Below, in pieces: positions 17,907 to 26,697 of a DNA stretch of 64,000 nt. The translations under genes and the position numbers were made by a program. Under the pieces are notes generated by a model. The model saw nothing but the letters and a program-made list of their open reading frames with translations, had not been told where the DNA came from and did not search any database. The stretch is taken from NCBI RefSeq assembly GCF_002866825.1, contig NZ_PKUS01000001.1:186001-250000 (forward strand). Direction: 5' to 3'. The stretch is from Pseudohalioglobus lutimaris (GTDB lineage Bacteria > Pseudomonadota > Gammaproteobacteria > Pseudomonadales > Halieaceae). The stretch's first letter is position 1. Every line of letters begins with the position of its first letter.

Positions 17907-20198
17907 ATGAAAAAGCGCGTCAACATCATGTATGCCGCTGTCGCCAGCGTACTGGCACTAGCGATGGCACCAGGCACCGTAATCGGCGAGACCTCTGCCA
18001 CGGTCAGCAAGCCCGCCGGCCCCATGGGTTCGGGGACACTCATTCCCGGTCAGGCCAGAAGCAACCAGTTCTGGTGGCCTGACCAGCTCGACCTGGCGCC
18101 CCTGCGCGACCACGACCAGCGCTCAAATCCGCTGGGAGCGGACTTTGACTACGCCGAGGCGTTCAGCAAACTGGATCTTAAAGCCGTCAAGAAAGAAGTC
18201 GAGGCAGTACTGACCAACTCACAGGACTGGTGGCCGGCAGACTTCGGCAACTATGGCCCCTTCTTTATCCGCTTGTCCTGGCACAGTGCGGGTACCTACC
18301 GCACCCTGGATGGGCGCGGCGGCGGCGACGGCGGGCAAATGCGTTTTGACCCACTGAACAGTTGGCCCGACAACGGCAATCTCGACAAGGCCCGCCGCCT
18401 GCTCTGGCCGGTTAAGCAGAAGTATGGAGAGAGCCTGTCCTGGGGTGACTTGTTGATCCTGGCAGGAACCGTGGGCATGGAGAACATGGGTTTTGAAACC
18501 TATGGCTTCGCCGGTGGCCGCACCGACGACTGGGAGCCCGATCTTGTCTACTGGGGTCCAGAGGTGGAAATGCTGGCCAGCGACCGTCGTGAGAAAGACG
18601 GCAAACTGCAGCGCCCCCTGGGTGCAACCCACATGGGCCTCATCTATGTGAACCCCGAGGGCCCCCAGGGTGTACCTGACCCGGTCGGCTCTGCACAGAA
18701 CATTCGAATCGCCTTCGGACGCATGGCCATGAACGACGAGGAGACCGTCGCCCTGATTGCCGGTGGTCACACCTTTGGCAAGATGCATGGCGCTCGCAAG
18801 CCAGCTGACTGCGTAGGGCCCGAGCCCGCGGGCGCGGCCATTGAGGACCAGGGCCTGGGTTGGAAGAACACGTGCGGCAAGGGGCACTCTGAAGACGCCA
18901 CGACCAGCGGCCTGGAAGGCGCCTGGACGCAGGCACCGACACAGTGGACCACGCTGTATCTGCAGAACCTGCTCAATCTCGAGTGGGAACAGACACACAG
19001 CCCCGCCGGTGCCATCCAGTGGGTTCCCACTGACACGTCCGTGCACAACAGCGTTCCGGACGCCCACGTAAAGGGCAAGTTCCATGCGCCAGTAATGACC
19101 ACGGCGGACCTTGCCCTGAAATTTGACCCGCAGTACAAGGCCATCGCCGAACGCTTCCTGGCAAACCCTGATGAGTATCAACAGGCTTTTGCCAAGGCCT
19201 GGTACAAGCTGACCCATCGTGACATGGGCCCACGCGCCCGCTACCTGGGCGACACTGCGCCGGACGAGGCATTGATCTGGCAGGACCCGGTCCCCAGCTT
19301 CGAAGGCAAGCTGGTCGACAAGGGTGACATCAAGAAGCTGAAGAAAGCGATTCTTGACTCGGGGCTGACCGTGCCTGAACTGGTGCGCACCGCCTGGGCT
19401 TCCGCTGCCAGCTTCCGGGCCGGCGACATGCGCGGTGGTGCCAATGGCGCGCGCATCAGGCTGGCGCCGCAGAAGGATTGGGCAGTTAACAATCCACAGG
19501 AGCTGGAGCGCGTCCTGAAAACGTTGCGGGAAGTGCAGGTGAACTTCAACGACTCGAAAATGCGGCGCTCGGAAATCTCCACCGCCGATATGATTGTGCT
19601 GGCCGGGGCTGCGGCCATTGAGAAGGCCGCCGCAGATGCTGGCGTAGCGGTAGAGGTGCCATTCGTTCCAGGCCGCGGTGACGCTGCTCAGGTGCACACC
19701 GACGTCGCTTCGTTTTCATTGCTGGAGCCGAAGGCAGACGCTTTTCGCAACTACTTCAATGCCGCTCAGAGCTACCAGTCGCCCGCCGCAATGTTAGTAG
19801 ACAAAGCAGACCAACTGGCCTTGACCGTACCCGAGATGACGGTCCTGCTCGGCGGGATGCGCGCCCTGGATGCGAACACGGGTGGCGCCAGCCATGGTGT
19901 GTTTACCAATCGTCCGGGAGTACTGAGCAACGACTTCTTCGTCAATCTGATGGACATGTCCACACGTTGGCAGAAAGCGGACACAGAAGGTCTTTACGAG
20001 GGCGTTGATCGCAGCTCAGGAAAAGTGAAGTACACCGCAACCCCGGTGGACCTGATCTTCGGCTCCAACGCCGAGTTGCGGGCTGTCGCCGAGACCTATG
20101 CCTACGACAATGCGCAGCAGCGTTTCGTCATGGACTTCGTGGCGGCCTGGACCAAGGTCATGCAGCTGGATCGCTTCGACCTGAAGCACGACCTGTAA
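17907..20198 (+). CDS. katG: Catalase-peroxidase KatG with signal peptide
   Basis: The 763-residue protein is a bifunctional haem catalase-peroxidase that removes hydrogen peroxide. The distal pocket Arg122-Trp125-His126 sits in [12 protein letters not shown], the proximal-type motif is [15 protein letters not shown], and the Tyr of the Met-Tyr-Trp adduct is in [13 protein letters not shown]. It has both the N-terminal active domain and the C-terminal domain. Unlike cytosolic KatG it begins with a basic N-terminus, hydrophobic stretch and a likely cleavage site before ETSAT, so it is predicted to be periplasmic, like E. coli O157 KatP. It is followed by a strong terminator. Confidence 0.97.
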   Translation: MKKRVNIMYAAVASVLALAMAPGTVIGETSATVSKPAGPMGSGTLIPGQARSNQFWWPDQLDLAPLRDHDQRSNPLGADFDYAEAFSKLDLKAVKKEVEAVLTNSQDWWPADFGNYGPFFIRLSWHSAGTYRTLDGRGGGDGGQMRFDPLNSWPDNGNLDKARRLLWPVKQKYGESLSWGDLLILAGTVGMENMGFETYGFAGGRTDDWEPDLVYWGPEVEMLASDRREKDGKLQRPLGATHMGLIYVNPEGPQGVPDPVGSAQNIRIAFGRMAMNDEETVALIAGGHTFGKMHGARKPADCVGPEPAGAAIEDQGLGWKNTCGKGHSEDATTSGLEGAWTQAPTQWTTLYLQNLLNLEWEQTHSPAGAIQWVPTDTSVHNSVPDAHVKGKFHAPVMTTADLALKFDPQYKAIAERFLANPDEYQQAFAKAWYKLTHRDMGPRARYLGDTAPDEALIWQDPVPSFEGKLVDKGDIKKLKKAILDSGLTVPELVRTAWASAASFRAGDMRGGANGARIRLAPQKDWAVNNPQELERVLKTLREVQVNFNDSKMRRSEISTADMIVLAGAAAIEKAAADAGVAVEVPFVPGRGDAAQVHTDVASFSLLEPKADAFRNYFNAAQSYQSPAAMLVDKADQLALTVPEMTVLLGGMRALDANTGGASHGVFTNRPGVLSNDFFVNLMDMSTRWQKADTEGLYEGVDRSSGKVKYTATPVDLIFGSNAELRAVAETYAYDNAQQRFVMDFVAAWTKVMQLDRFDLKHDL

Positions 20199-20243
20199 CC
20201 CCGTAGCGGCGGGGCGATGCCCCTGCCGTTATCCCTTCTTCCC

Positions 20244-20271
20244 AGGCCAGCTCTCGTCGAGCTGGCCTTTT
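20244..20271 (+). terminator. Intrinsic terminator of katG
   Basis: AGGCCAGCTC (20244-20253) pairs perfectly with GAGCTGGCCT (20259-20268) across TCGTC and is followed by a T-run. It lies between katG and the convergent glutathione peroxidase gene. Confidence 0.93.
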
Positions 20272-20301
20272 CACTTGTGCCGCGGGGCAAAGCCAACAGG
20301 G

Positions 20302-20832
20302 TCAGAGTACGCGCTCTATTGCCGCCGCCAGGTTTTCGTCATCCGGGCTGGTGTTGCTGCCAAAATGCTCTACCACTTTGCCGCTGCTGTCGACCAGGTA
20401 CTTGTTAAAGTTCCAGCTGGGCTTATCCGCCTGGCTGGCCAGTTCGGCAAAGACCGGGTTGGCCTCATCGCCGCGCACGTGACTGGGCGCGATCATGGTG
20501 AAAGTCACCCCGTAATTGACATAGCAGACCTCCGCTGCCTTCTCCTCATCCCTGGCTTCCTGGCGGAAGTCATTGCTGGCAAAACCGACAACCACCAGAC
20601 CCTTGTCCCGGTAAGCCTTGTGCAAGGCCTCGAGGCCCTTGAACTGCTTGGTATAGCCACAGTGGCTGGCGGTATTGATAATCAACATCGGCTTGCCGTC
20701 CTGTAGCTCGCAGAAATTGACCTGGTCCTGTGAGTGTAATTTCCGCATATCGTGATCGAGGAACTGCGGGCAGGCCGCAAAGGACTGGGTCGAGGCAAGC
20801 AGGCCGGTGGTCAGCAAAATTTTGCGATACAT
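20302..20832 (-). CDS. Glutathione peroxidase family protein, exported
   Basis: The 176-residue protein has the peroxidase motif NTASHCGYTKQF with a peroxidatic Cys at position 58, in place of the selenocysteine used in some family members. It also has the later WNFNKYLVD signature. The N-terminus (MYRKILLTTGLLASTQSFAA) is a cleavable signal peptide, so the enzyme acts in the periplasm, probably with thioredoxin-like reductants. It converges on katG, which is also exported, making a periplasmic peroxide defence pair. Confidence 0.92.
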   Translation of the reverse strand: MYRKILLTTGLLASTQSFAACPQFLDHDMRKLHSQDQVNFCELQDGKPMLIINTASHCGYTKQFKGLEALHKAYRDKGLVVVGFASNDFRQEARDEEKAAEVCYVNYGVTFTMIAPSHVRGDEANPVFAELASQADKPSWNFNKYLVDSSGKVVEHFGSNTSPDDENLAAAIERVL

Positions 20833-20989
20833 GGAAACGCTCCATAGAATTTGGGAATACGGTGAGCAAGGATACGCGATCTCCCGGGGTTTGGTTTAAC
20901 CACTTCGCCACGATCGCGCCCACACTGAGGTACAATGCCGCGCCTGATTGATCTATAAACCGTCTTACTACCCACCACAGGAAACCATC

Positions 20990-21367
20990 ATGGCCATCAT
21001 CCGCCTGATCCTCGGCAAGCTTATTCTGCTCTTCAACTGGTTATTCACACCTCGCGGCATAGCGCGTGATGCCAGCGCACAGGCGGCGATCGATCGCCAG
21101 ACCGAGTCGTTGAGACTTTACCAGTATGAGGCCTGCCCATTCTGTGTAAAGGTCAGGCGAGCCATGAAAAGAATGTCCTTGAACATTGAAACCCGGGACA
21201 TAAAACGCGTACCCGCTGCGCGTGAGGAGCTACTGGCCGGCGGCGGCAACCTGAAGGTGCCCTGCCTGCGCGTTGAGCGTGAGGATGGCCAGGTAAACTG
21301 GATGTATGAGTCGGGCGACATCATCAACTACCTGAGCGGCCGCTTCACCAGCACCTCTTCAAACTGA
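20990..21367 (+). CDS. Glutaredoxin-like protein with N-terminal membrane anchor
   Basis: I start at ATG 20990, preceded by a purine-rich site; an in-frame start at 20948 adds 14 residues with no family character. The 125-residue protein begins with a hydrophobic segment (IIRLILGKLILLFNWLF), then a polar linker and a glutaredoxin fold with CPFC at residues 49-52 and a cis-proline motif VPCLRVE. It is likely a membrane-tethered glutaredoxin-type thiol protein. The next gene is a thioesterase 23 bp downstream. Confidence 0.85.
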   Translation: MAIIRLILGKLILLFNWLFTPRGIARDASAQAAIDRQTESLRLYQYEACPFCVKVRRAMKRMSLNIETRDIKRVPAAREELLAGGGNLKVPCLRVEREDGQVNWMYESGDIINYLSGRFTSTSSN

Positions 21368-21390
21368 TCCGCTGACCCAGGGCCGTCAAA

Positions 21391-21825
21391 ATGACCCGAA
21401 AAACGATAACACTTCCTGGCTCGTTCATTTATGCCATGGAATATGACGTGCTCTACTCTGATGTGAACTCCGCTGACCACATGGGGGCTGACCGCATCCT
21501 TCCTGTCGCCATGGAAGCCCAGCTGCGTTTCCTGAAGCGACTGGGTTATACCGAGGCCAGCGCCTTTGAAGACGCCGGTCTGATCATGGCCCATTCGGAA
21601 GTCCAGTATCTCGCCGAGGCAAAGTATGGCGAGAGGCTGAAAGTCGAGTTGGCGGTCGACAACATACAGAGTAAGAGTTTTGAACTGGCCTACCGGATCA
21701 ATAACCTGACGACAGAATGTGAAATGACGCGCCTGGTGACCACGCTACTGTTCTTTGACTACCGGGAGAAGCGCGTCATCGAAGTGCCAGCAACATTTCT
21801 CAACTTACTCGAAGCCTTCGCCTAG
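21391..21825 (+). CDS. Hotdog-fold acyl-CoA thioesterase family protein
   Basis: The 144-residue protein has the 4HBT hotdog pattern: MEYDVLYSDVNSADHMGADRIL at the N-terminus with an Asp/Asn-containing helix, and the strand HSEVQYLAEAKYGERLKVEL. These enzymes hydrolyse acyl-CoA thioesters. It sits 23 bp after the glutaredoxin gene and is probably co-transcribed. Its substrate chain type cannot be inferred. Confidence 0.85.
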   Translation: MTRKTITLPGSFIYAMEYDVLYSDVNSADHMGADRILPVAMEAQLRFLKRLGYTEASAFEDAGLIMAHSEVQYLAEAKYGERLKVELAVDNIQSKSFELAYRINNLTTECEMTRLVTTLLFFDYREKRVIEVPATFLNLLEAFA

Positions 21826-21959
21826 CTTCCTGCCGCAACCCCGGCGCACTCGCAGCAGCCCCTGAGCTACTACCGGCAACGGCCTGCGCCACACTGTATT
21901 ATCGCGCAAGCAATCCGCGGGCCGCATCGGTACGTAACTACACCGTGAATACGATTCCG

Positions 21960-22346
21960 ATGAAAAATCATCACCGAGCACAGCTGTTTTACGATGGCCG
22001 CTGCCCCTTGTGCGTGAAAGAAATGGTAAGACTAGGCGCACTGAAGAATGACGACCTGGAGCTTGTCGACATCCACGCCCTGCCTGCAGGCGATACGCTA
22101 CCGGATGCCCACACTTTACTGCGCACCCTGCACTTGAAGACACCGGCAGGCAATATGCTCACCGGCGTGGAAGCCAATGTCGCTGCCTGGCAATATACCC
22201 GCCACGGGCACTGGCTGCGATGGATGCGCTGGCCGCTGTTCAGGCCGCTGGCTGACCGCTTCTACGACTTCTGGGCGCGGTGGCGCTACAATCGTCTTTA
22301 CCGCCAATCCTGTTCCACTGACAAAGGCTCCTGCGATGCACCTTGA
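21960..22346 (+). CDS. DCC-family thiol-disulfide oxidoreductase (DUF393)
   Basis: The 128-residue protein starts at ATG 21960; a GTG five codons upstream is possible. It carries LFYDGRCPLCVKEMVRL, the defining DxxCxxC of the DCC family, near the N-terminus, and a hydrophobic middle with a terminal WRYNRLYR motif. The family is predicted to have thioredoxin-like chemistry. Its 3' end overlaps the start of the flavin reductase gene by 11 bases. Confidence 0.88.
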   Translation: MKNHHRAQLFYDGRCPLCVKEMVRLGALKNDDLELVDIHALPAGDTLPDAHTLLRTLHLKTPAGNMLTGVEANVAAWQYTRHGHWLRWMRWPLFRPLADRFYDFWARWRYNRLYRQSCSTDKGSCDAP

Positions 22347-22968
22347 TAGCGCCAGCTTAGACGCCATGCCCAGCCGGGAGAGGGCTGCGCTGGTCAACTC
22401 CCTCTCTGGCTTCAAGTCGGCCAACCTGGTGGGCACTGCTGATGCGGACGGGCGCTGTAACGTGGCCATTATGAGCTCGGTGGTCCATCTGGGCTCTCAC
22501 CCGCCGCTGCTGGCACTGGTCGTGCGCCCGGGGGGCGAGGAACGGCATACCCTGGACAACCTGCTGCGCAGCGGTCACTACAGTATCAATCACGTTGCTG
22601 TGGACATGGTGGATGCAGCGCACCAGACAGCCGCACGCTACCCCCGCGATATCAGTGAGTTCGAAGCCACAGGCCTGACCCCGGAATGGTGGGAGGGCTT
22701 TAATGCACCCCTTGTTGCCGAGGCACACGTGCAAATCGCCATGCAGCTGCGCGAGCACCAGAAACTGGCGATAAATGGTACCCACCTGGTGATCGGCGAG
22801 GTCGTACAGGCTGAAATTCCCAATGGCTGCGTCAATGAGGACGGGTCACTGAACCTGACCGAAGCTGGCACCGTGGCCCTCACCGGACTGGACAGCTACC
22901 ATCGCGCCGACCTGATGAAGCGCATGGCCTATGCCAAGCCGGATCTGCCGCCGCGCACCCTGAGCTGA
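22336..22968 (+). CDS. Flavin reductase family protein (FMN-binding split barrel)
   Basis: The 210-residue protein starts at ATG 22336, inside the end of the DCC gene. It has the split-barrel pattern: SANLVGTADADGRCNVAIMSSVVHLGSHPPLLALVVRPGG and the later HLVIGEVV strand. Such proteins supply reduced flavin or reduce flavoprotein partners. Overlap with the DCC gene and 12 bp spacing to the epimerase gene suggest one transcript. Confidence 0.88.
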   Translation: MHLDSASLDAMPSRERAALVNSLSGFKSANLVGTADADGRCNVAIMSSVVHLGSHPPLLALVVRPGGEERHTLDNLLRSGHYSINHVAVDMVDAAHQTAARYPRDISEFEATGLTPEWWEGFNAPLVAEAHVQIAMQLREHQKLAINGTHLVIGEVVQAEIPNGCVNEDGSLNLTEAGTVALTGLDSYHRADLMKRMAYAKPDLPPRTLS

Positions 22969-22980
22969 CCCGGAGACCCC

Positions 22981-23838
22981 ATGAGCAAACATTCCCTGCT
23001 GCTGATCGGCTGTGGCGACCTGGGACAGCGTGTGGGCAAATCGCTGGCACCCGAGGGCTGGCATATCAACGCCGTCAGAAGAACCCCCCCGGTGGCGCAA
23101 GACGACTTTGAATGGATAGCGGCCGACTATTCGGTCCCCGGCGCACTCGATTTCGCCCAGGCCCTGCGTCCGGACATTGTACTGGCCAGCTTCACGCCAA
23201 CGGCCATGGACGTAGCGGGCTACAGGCGCGGGTTCACCAGGGCCGCCGCCAATGTCCTCAGCGGCCTGGGCACGCACAGGCCGACACACCTCTTCATGGT
23301 ATCCAGCACCCGCGTCTATGCGGAGCAAGACGGTGGCTGGGTGGACGAGCACTCGCCACTCTCCACCAGTGACGAGCGCGCCATGGCCATCATAGATGCG
23401 GAGCAGCAAGTGTTGAAATCTGGTTTATCCGCCTCAGTCGTCCGCTTCGGTGGAGTCTACGGCGACCCACATGGACGCCTCCTCAACCGCATTCGCGCGG
23501 GTCAGATTACCCCCGCAGCGCCGGTGCGTTTTACCAACCGCATTCACCGCGACGATTGCGCCGGCTTCCTGGTCCACCTGATCAGGCTGGCCATGGGCGA
23601 GCAACAGCTCGCGCCCGTCTACAACGGTGTGGATAATGACCCCGCTCCCGCTCATGAGGTCGAGCGCTGGATCGCCACCACGCTGGGCTGCGACATTAGC
23701 AACCCGGCACCGCCTCCCAGGCAGCCTGCCGGTCACAAGCGCTGTCGCAACACCCTGCTGCGCGCCAGCGGATATGAACTACTCTATCCTGACTATCGGG
23801 CCGGCTATGCAGCGGTTTGCCGCGAGGCACAAAGGTAA
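22981..23838 (+). CDS. Atypical SDR / NAD(P)-dependent epimerase family protein
   Basis: The 285-residue protein has an N-terminal dinucleotide-binding motif (LLIGCGDLGQRVGKSL), and a later strand MVSSTRVYAEQDGGWVDE typical of the extended SDR family. The C-terminus has YNGVDNDPAPAHEVERWI, as in YeeZ-like proteins. The reaction is unknown. It ends 24 bp before the convergent sirtuin gene. Confidence 0.85.
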   Translation: MSKHSLLLIGCGDLGQRVGKSLAPEGWHINAVRRTPPVAQDDFEWIAADYSVPGALDFAQALRPDIVLASFTPTAMDVAGYRRGFTRAAANVLSGLGTHRPTHLFMVSSTRVYAEQDGGWVDEHSPLSTSDERAMAIIDAEQQVLKSGLSASVVRFGGVYGDPHGRLLNRIRAGQITPAAPVRFTNRIHRDDCAGFLVHLIRLAMGEQQLAPVYNGVDNDPAPAHEVERWIATTLGCDISNPAPPPRQPAGHKRCRNTLLRASGYELLYPDYRAGYAAVCREAQR

Positions 23839-23862
23839 AGCGGGTTGTGCAGGGAAGCCCGC

Positions 23863-24681
23863 CTAACGGACCGCCTGCAGTAAAGCCTGGCAATCTGACT
23901 CCAGTTTTAAATCGGCCAGGCCGTCACCCCGGGTCTTACCCGGGTTGAGAATAGCAATGGGCCGGCCCAACTCACTGGCATAACGGCAAAAACGGAATCC
24001 CGAAAACACCTGCAGGGAGCTGCCCACGACCAACAGGGCATCTGCCCGCTCTACTGCGTCCATGCAGGCCTGCACGCGCGCTCCGGGCACTGTTCCACCA
24101 AAGAAAACGACATCTGGCATCAGGGTACCGCTGCAGTCAGGACAGGTGGGCACGACAAAGCGTCGTTCCACGGCCTCAGGCAGATCGGCATCCCCATCTG
24201 GCCGTGGGATCGCTGCAGTGCAATGCTGCGGGTTGTCGTGAATCAGCTGCTCCTGCACGCGGTTCCGACAATGCGTGCGCCCACAATCCAGGCAAATCAC
24301 CTGGTCCAGCCTGCCATGCAGATCAACGACCCGCTTACTGCCTGCACGCTGATGCAGCCTGTCCACATTCTGCGTAATCAATAATTCAATGTGGCCTCTG
24401 CGCTCCAACGCTGCCAGGGCTGCATGCGCGGCGGTGGGCTGTGCATCGCGCACCGGTGGCCAGCCGCGCATGGAGCGCGCCCAGTAACGCTGGCGCCTAC
24501 CCGCTTCGTGCAGGAACTCCTGGTGCTGCACCGGTTCACTATGTTGCCAGGTGCCTGCTGCGTCACGATAAGTGGGGATCCCTCCGGCCAGGCTTATGCC
24601 CGCGCCGGTGAGCACACTGATACGCGGGTGGTCAGTGAGGAAGTCTTGCAGCCACCGCTCATGGTCAAGTTTCGAATTCAT
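23863..24681 (-). CDS. Sirtuin (SIR2) NAD-dependent deacylase
   Basis: I start at ATG 24681, giving 272 residues; a TTG six codons upstream is weaker. It has LTGAGISLAGGIPTYRD (NAD-binding), ITQNVDRLHQRAGS, the catalytic His in VDLHGRL, and four zinc cysteines in CLDC and CPDC. The C-terminal NAD-binding strands LLVVGSSLQVFSGF and AILNPGKT are present. Sirtuins remove acyl groups from lysines using NAD+. It stands alone between the epimerase gene and the dehydratase. Confidence 0.93.
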   Translation of the reverse strand: MNSKLDHERWLQDFLTDHPRISVLTGAGISLAGGIPTYRDAAGTWQHSEPVQHQEFLHEAGRRQRYWARSMRGWPPVRDAQPTAAHAALAALERRGHIELLITQNVDRLHQRAGSKRVVDLHGRLDQVICLDCGRTHCRNRVQEQLIHDNPQHCTAAIPRPDGDADLPEAVERRFVVPTCPDCSGTLMPDVVFFGGTVPGARVQACMDAVERADALLVVGSSLQVFSGFRFCRYASELGRPIAILNPGKTRGDGLADLKLESDCQALLQAVR

Positions 24682-24738
24682 CTGTTTATATACGGGCAAG
24701 CAGCGGGAGAGGATGATCGGGGCACGTGCGCGGATGTG

Positions 24739-26232
24739 CTAAAGCATGTAGCCCAGGTCCCAGGGGCAAAACTCCTCCTCACCGTAGCCGAGGATCTCGC
24801 TGCGGGTACGCTCACCGGATGCCACCGCAATAATGCGCTCAAAGATCTGCTCACCAATGGTTTCGACCGTCTCACTGCCGTCGAGAATGGTCCCGGTATT
24901 GATATCGATGTCATCGGCCATGAGTTCGTACATAGGCGTGTTGTCGATCAACTTGATAGAGGGCGCTGGCTTGCAGCCGAAAGCCGAACCGCGACTGGTG
25001 GTGAATACCATCACCGTGGCGCCGCCCGCTACCTGCGCGGTCGCGCCGACCGGATCAAACGACGGCGCGTCCATAAAGACCAGCCCCTTGCCCGCTGCGA
25101 CCGGCTCAGCGTATTGGTATACCTCGTTAAGGTTGGTGGTTCCACCCTTGGCGATGGAACCCAGGGACTTTTCGATAATGGTGGTCAGCCCCCCCGCCTT
25201 ATTGCCCGGAGACGGGTTGTTGTTGATAACCAGCCCGCGACCCTGCGCAAAGTCTTCCCACCACTTGATGCGGTCAACCAGCTTTTTCCCCACCTCAGGT
25301 GTGGCGGCACGCGCGGTAAGCACGTGCTCAGCGCCATAGGCTTCAGTGGTTTCCGAGAGAATCGCCGTACCGCCATTACGCACCAGTAGGTCAACGGCGT
25401 AGCCCAGGGCCGGATTACAACTAATCCCGGACGTCCCACCTGAGCCGCCGCACTGCATCGCCAATTTTAATTCGCCAAGTGGTATCGGCTCCCGCTCCAC
25501 ACTGTTGGCTGCAGGCAACACGGCCTCAATACGCGCAATGCACTCCTGCAGCGTGCCCTGCGTGCCTCCCGAGGTTTGTATGGACAGGGAGTCACCGGGC
25601 CAACCATCAAGAATGTCGCCCAGGTTGCCGATCTCACAGCCCAGGCCGACAACAACAATATGCGCGAAGTTGGGATGCTTGACATACCCAGCCAGCGCAC
25701 GCTTGAACGTCGCCACGCCCTCTATCGGCGTGTCCAGGCCACATCCGCTCTTGTGGGTCAGACCGATAACGCCGTCCACATTGGGAAATTCGGCAAGGCG
25801 CCCCTTGAAATGCTCGGCAACCTGCTTGACCACGGTAGCGGAGCAGTTGACGCTCGCCAGAACACCGATGTAGTTGCGCGTGGCAATCCGCCCGTCCGAT
25901 CTGCGAATGCCCATGAAGGTTCGCGGCTGAGGCTCGTAGTCGGTGGCTCTGGCGTTGCTGCAGAATGCATAGTCCCGCTCAAGTTCGGCCATCTCCAGAT
26001 TGTGCACATGGACGTGGTCGCCGGGGAAAATATCTGCGCTGGCGATCCCGATAACCTGGTTGTAGCGGTGCAAAGGGGCGCCCGCCTTGACCGCACGGCG
26101 CGCCACTTTGTGCCCGGCAACAATGTCCACCGCCGTCTTGACGCCTTCGGCAATATCTCGCCCCGCTGCCAGGTTTTCCAGCGCAATGAACACGTCGTCA
26201 TTGGGGTGCAGCAGTGTATGATTGCGGCTCAT
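24739..26232 (-). CDS. UxaA/GarD-type dehydratase (altronate/galactarate dehydratase family)
   Basis: The 497-residue protein has the N-terminal SAF-like domain (NDDVFIALENLAAGRDI to GDHVHVHNLEM) and the large catalytic domain with GVIGLTHKSGCGLDT, VVGLGCEIGNL, and MQCGGSGGTSGISCNPALG. These features match the UxaA/GarD family, iron-dependent lyases that dehydrate sugar acids such as altronate or galactarate. Here no other hexuronate gene is next to it, so the natural substrate is uncertain and may be a different sugar acid. Confidence 0.88.
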   Translation of the reverse strand: MSRNHTLLHPNDDVFIALENLAAGRDIAEGVKTAVDIVAGHKVARRAVKAGAPLHRYNQVIGIASADIFPGDHVHVHNLEMAELERDYAFCSNARATDYEPQPRTFMGIRRSDGRIATRNYIGVLASVNCSATVVKQVAEHFKGRLAEFPNVDGVIGLTHKSGCGLDTPIEGVATFKRALAGYVKHPNFAHIVVVGLGCEIGNLGDILDGWPGDSLSIQTSGGTQGTLQECIARIEAVLPAANSVEREPIPLGELKLAMQCGGSGGTSGISCNPALGYAVDLLVRNGGTAILSETTEAYGAEHVLTARAATPEVGKKLVDRIKWWEDFAQGRGLVINNNPSPGNKAGGLTTIIEKSLGSIAKGGTTNLNEVYQYAEPVAAGKGLVFMDAPSFDPVGATAQVAGGATVMVFTTSRGSAFGCKPAPSIKLIDNTPMYELMADDIDINTGTILDGSETVETIGEQIFERIIAVASGERTRSEILGYGEEEFCPWDLGYML

Positions 26233-26439
26233 GTCGCGTTTCTCCAGGAAGGTGCCTGTACAGTCTCACGGGTTAATGGCAGGGCGACCGCATTACCTCT
26301 CTGGAATGGGCGTTGCTACCGGCTTGTTGTCTAATAATAGTCGTAGAACCCAGAGCGAACTGCAAAGAAGGTGACAATAAAAGTGTGCTGAACGCATAAA
26401 TGTCCAGACTGGGCAGGGGATTGAGCCGCAGCGAAGTCT

Positions 26440-26697
26440 CTACTGCTGACGTGCTTCCTTGATCGACTTGTAAACCTCGATGCCTTTCTCACGCTGACGC
26501 CGAATCACCTCGATCTGCTTGCTGATCTTGCGACGCTCATGATCGCCTTGCACGCTCTCCAGTTCCTCCTGCAGGTCCGCCTGTTTCACCTTCAGTGCCT
26601 TCAGCACATCGCGTAACTTGCCTACTTCATCCTTATCGGCCTCGGTGCCAATAGTGAGCAGGTCGCTCAGCTTCTTCAGTAACTTTTTACGTTTCAT
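26440..26697 (-). CDS. Small coiled-coil protein coupled to the Na/Pi cotransporter
   Basis: The 85-residue protein is rich in Lys, Glu and Leu in heptad-like spacing (KLRDVLKALKVKQADLQEEL) and has no hydrophobic segment. It is directly abutted by the upstream cotransporter: the TAA stop at 26698-26700 is followed at once by the ATG at 26697. This strongly suggests translational coupling and a role linked to the transporter, but I do not recognise a family. A chaperone or regulatory role is only guessed. Confidence 0.8.
   Translation of the reverse strand: MKRKKLLKKLSDLLTIGTEADKDEVGKLRDVLKALKVKQADLQEELESVQGDHERRKISKQIEVIRRQREKGIEVYKSIKEARQQ

Noticed and set aside
18219-19697. A 492-codon open frame antisense to katG
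   Set aside because: It lies wholly opposite the katG reading frame, has no family motifs and reflects the GC-rich codon pattern of katG.
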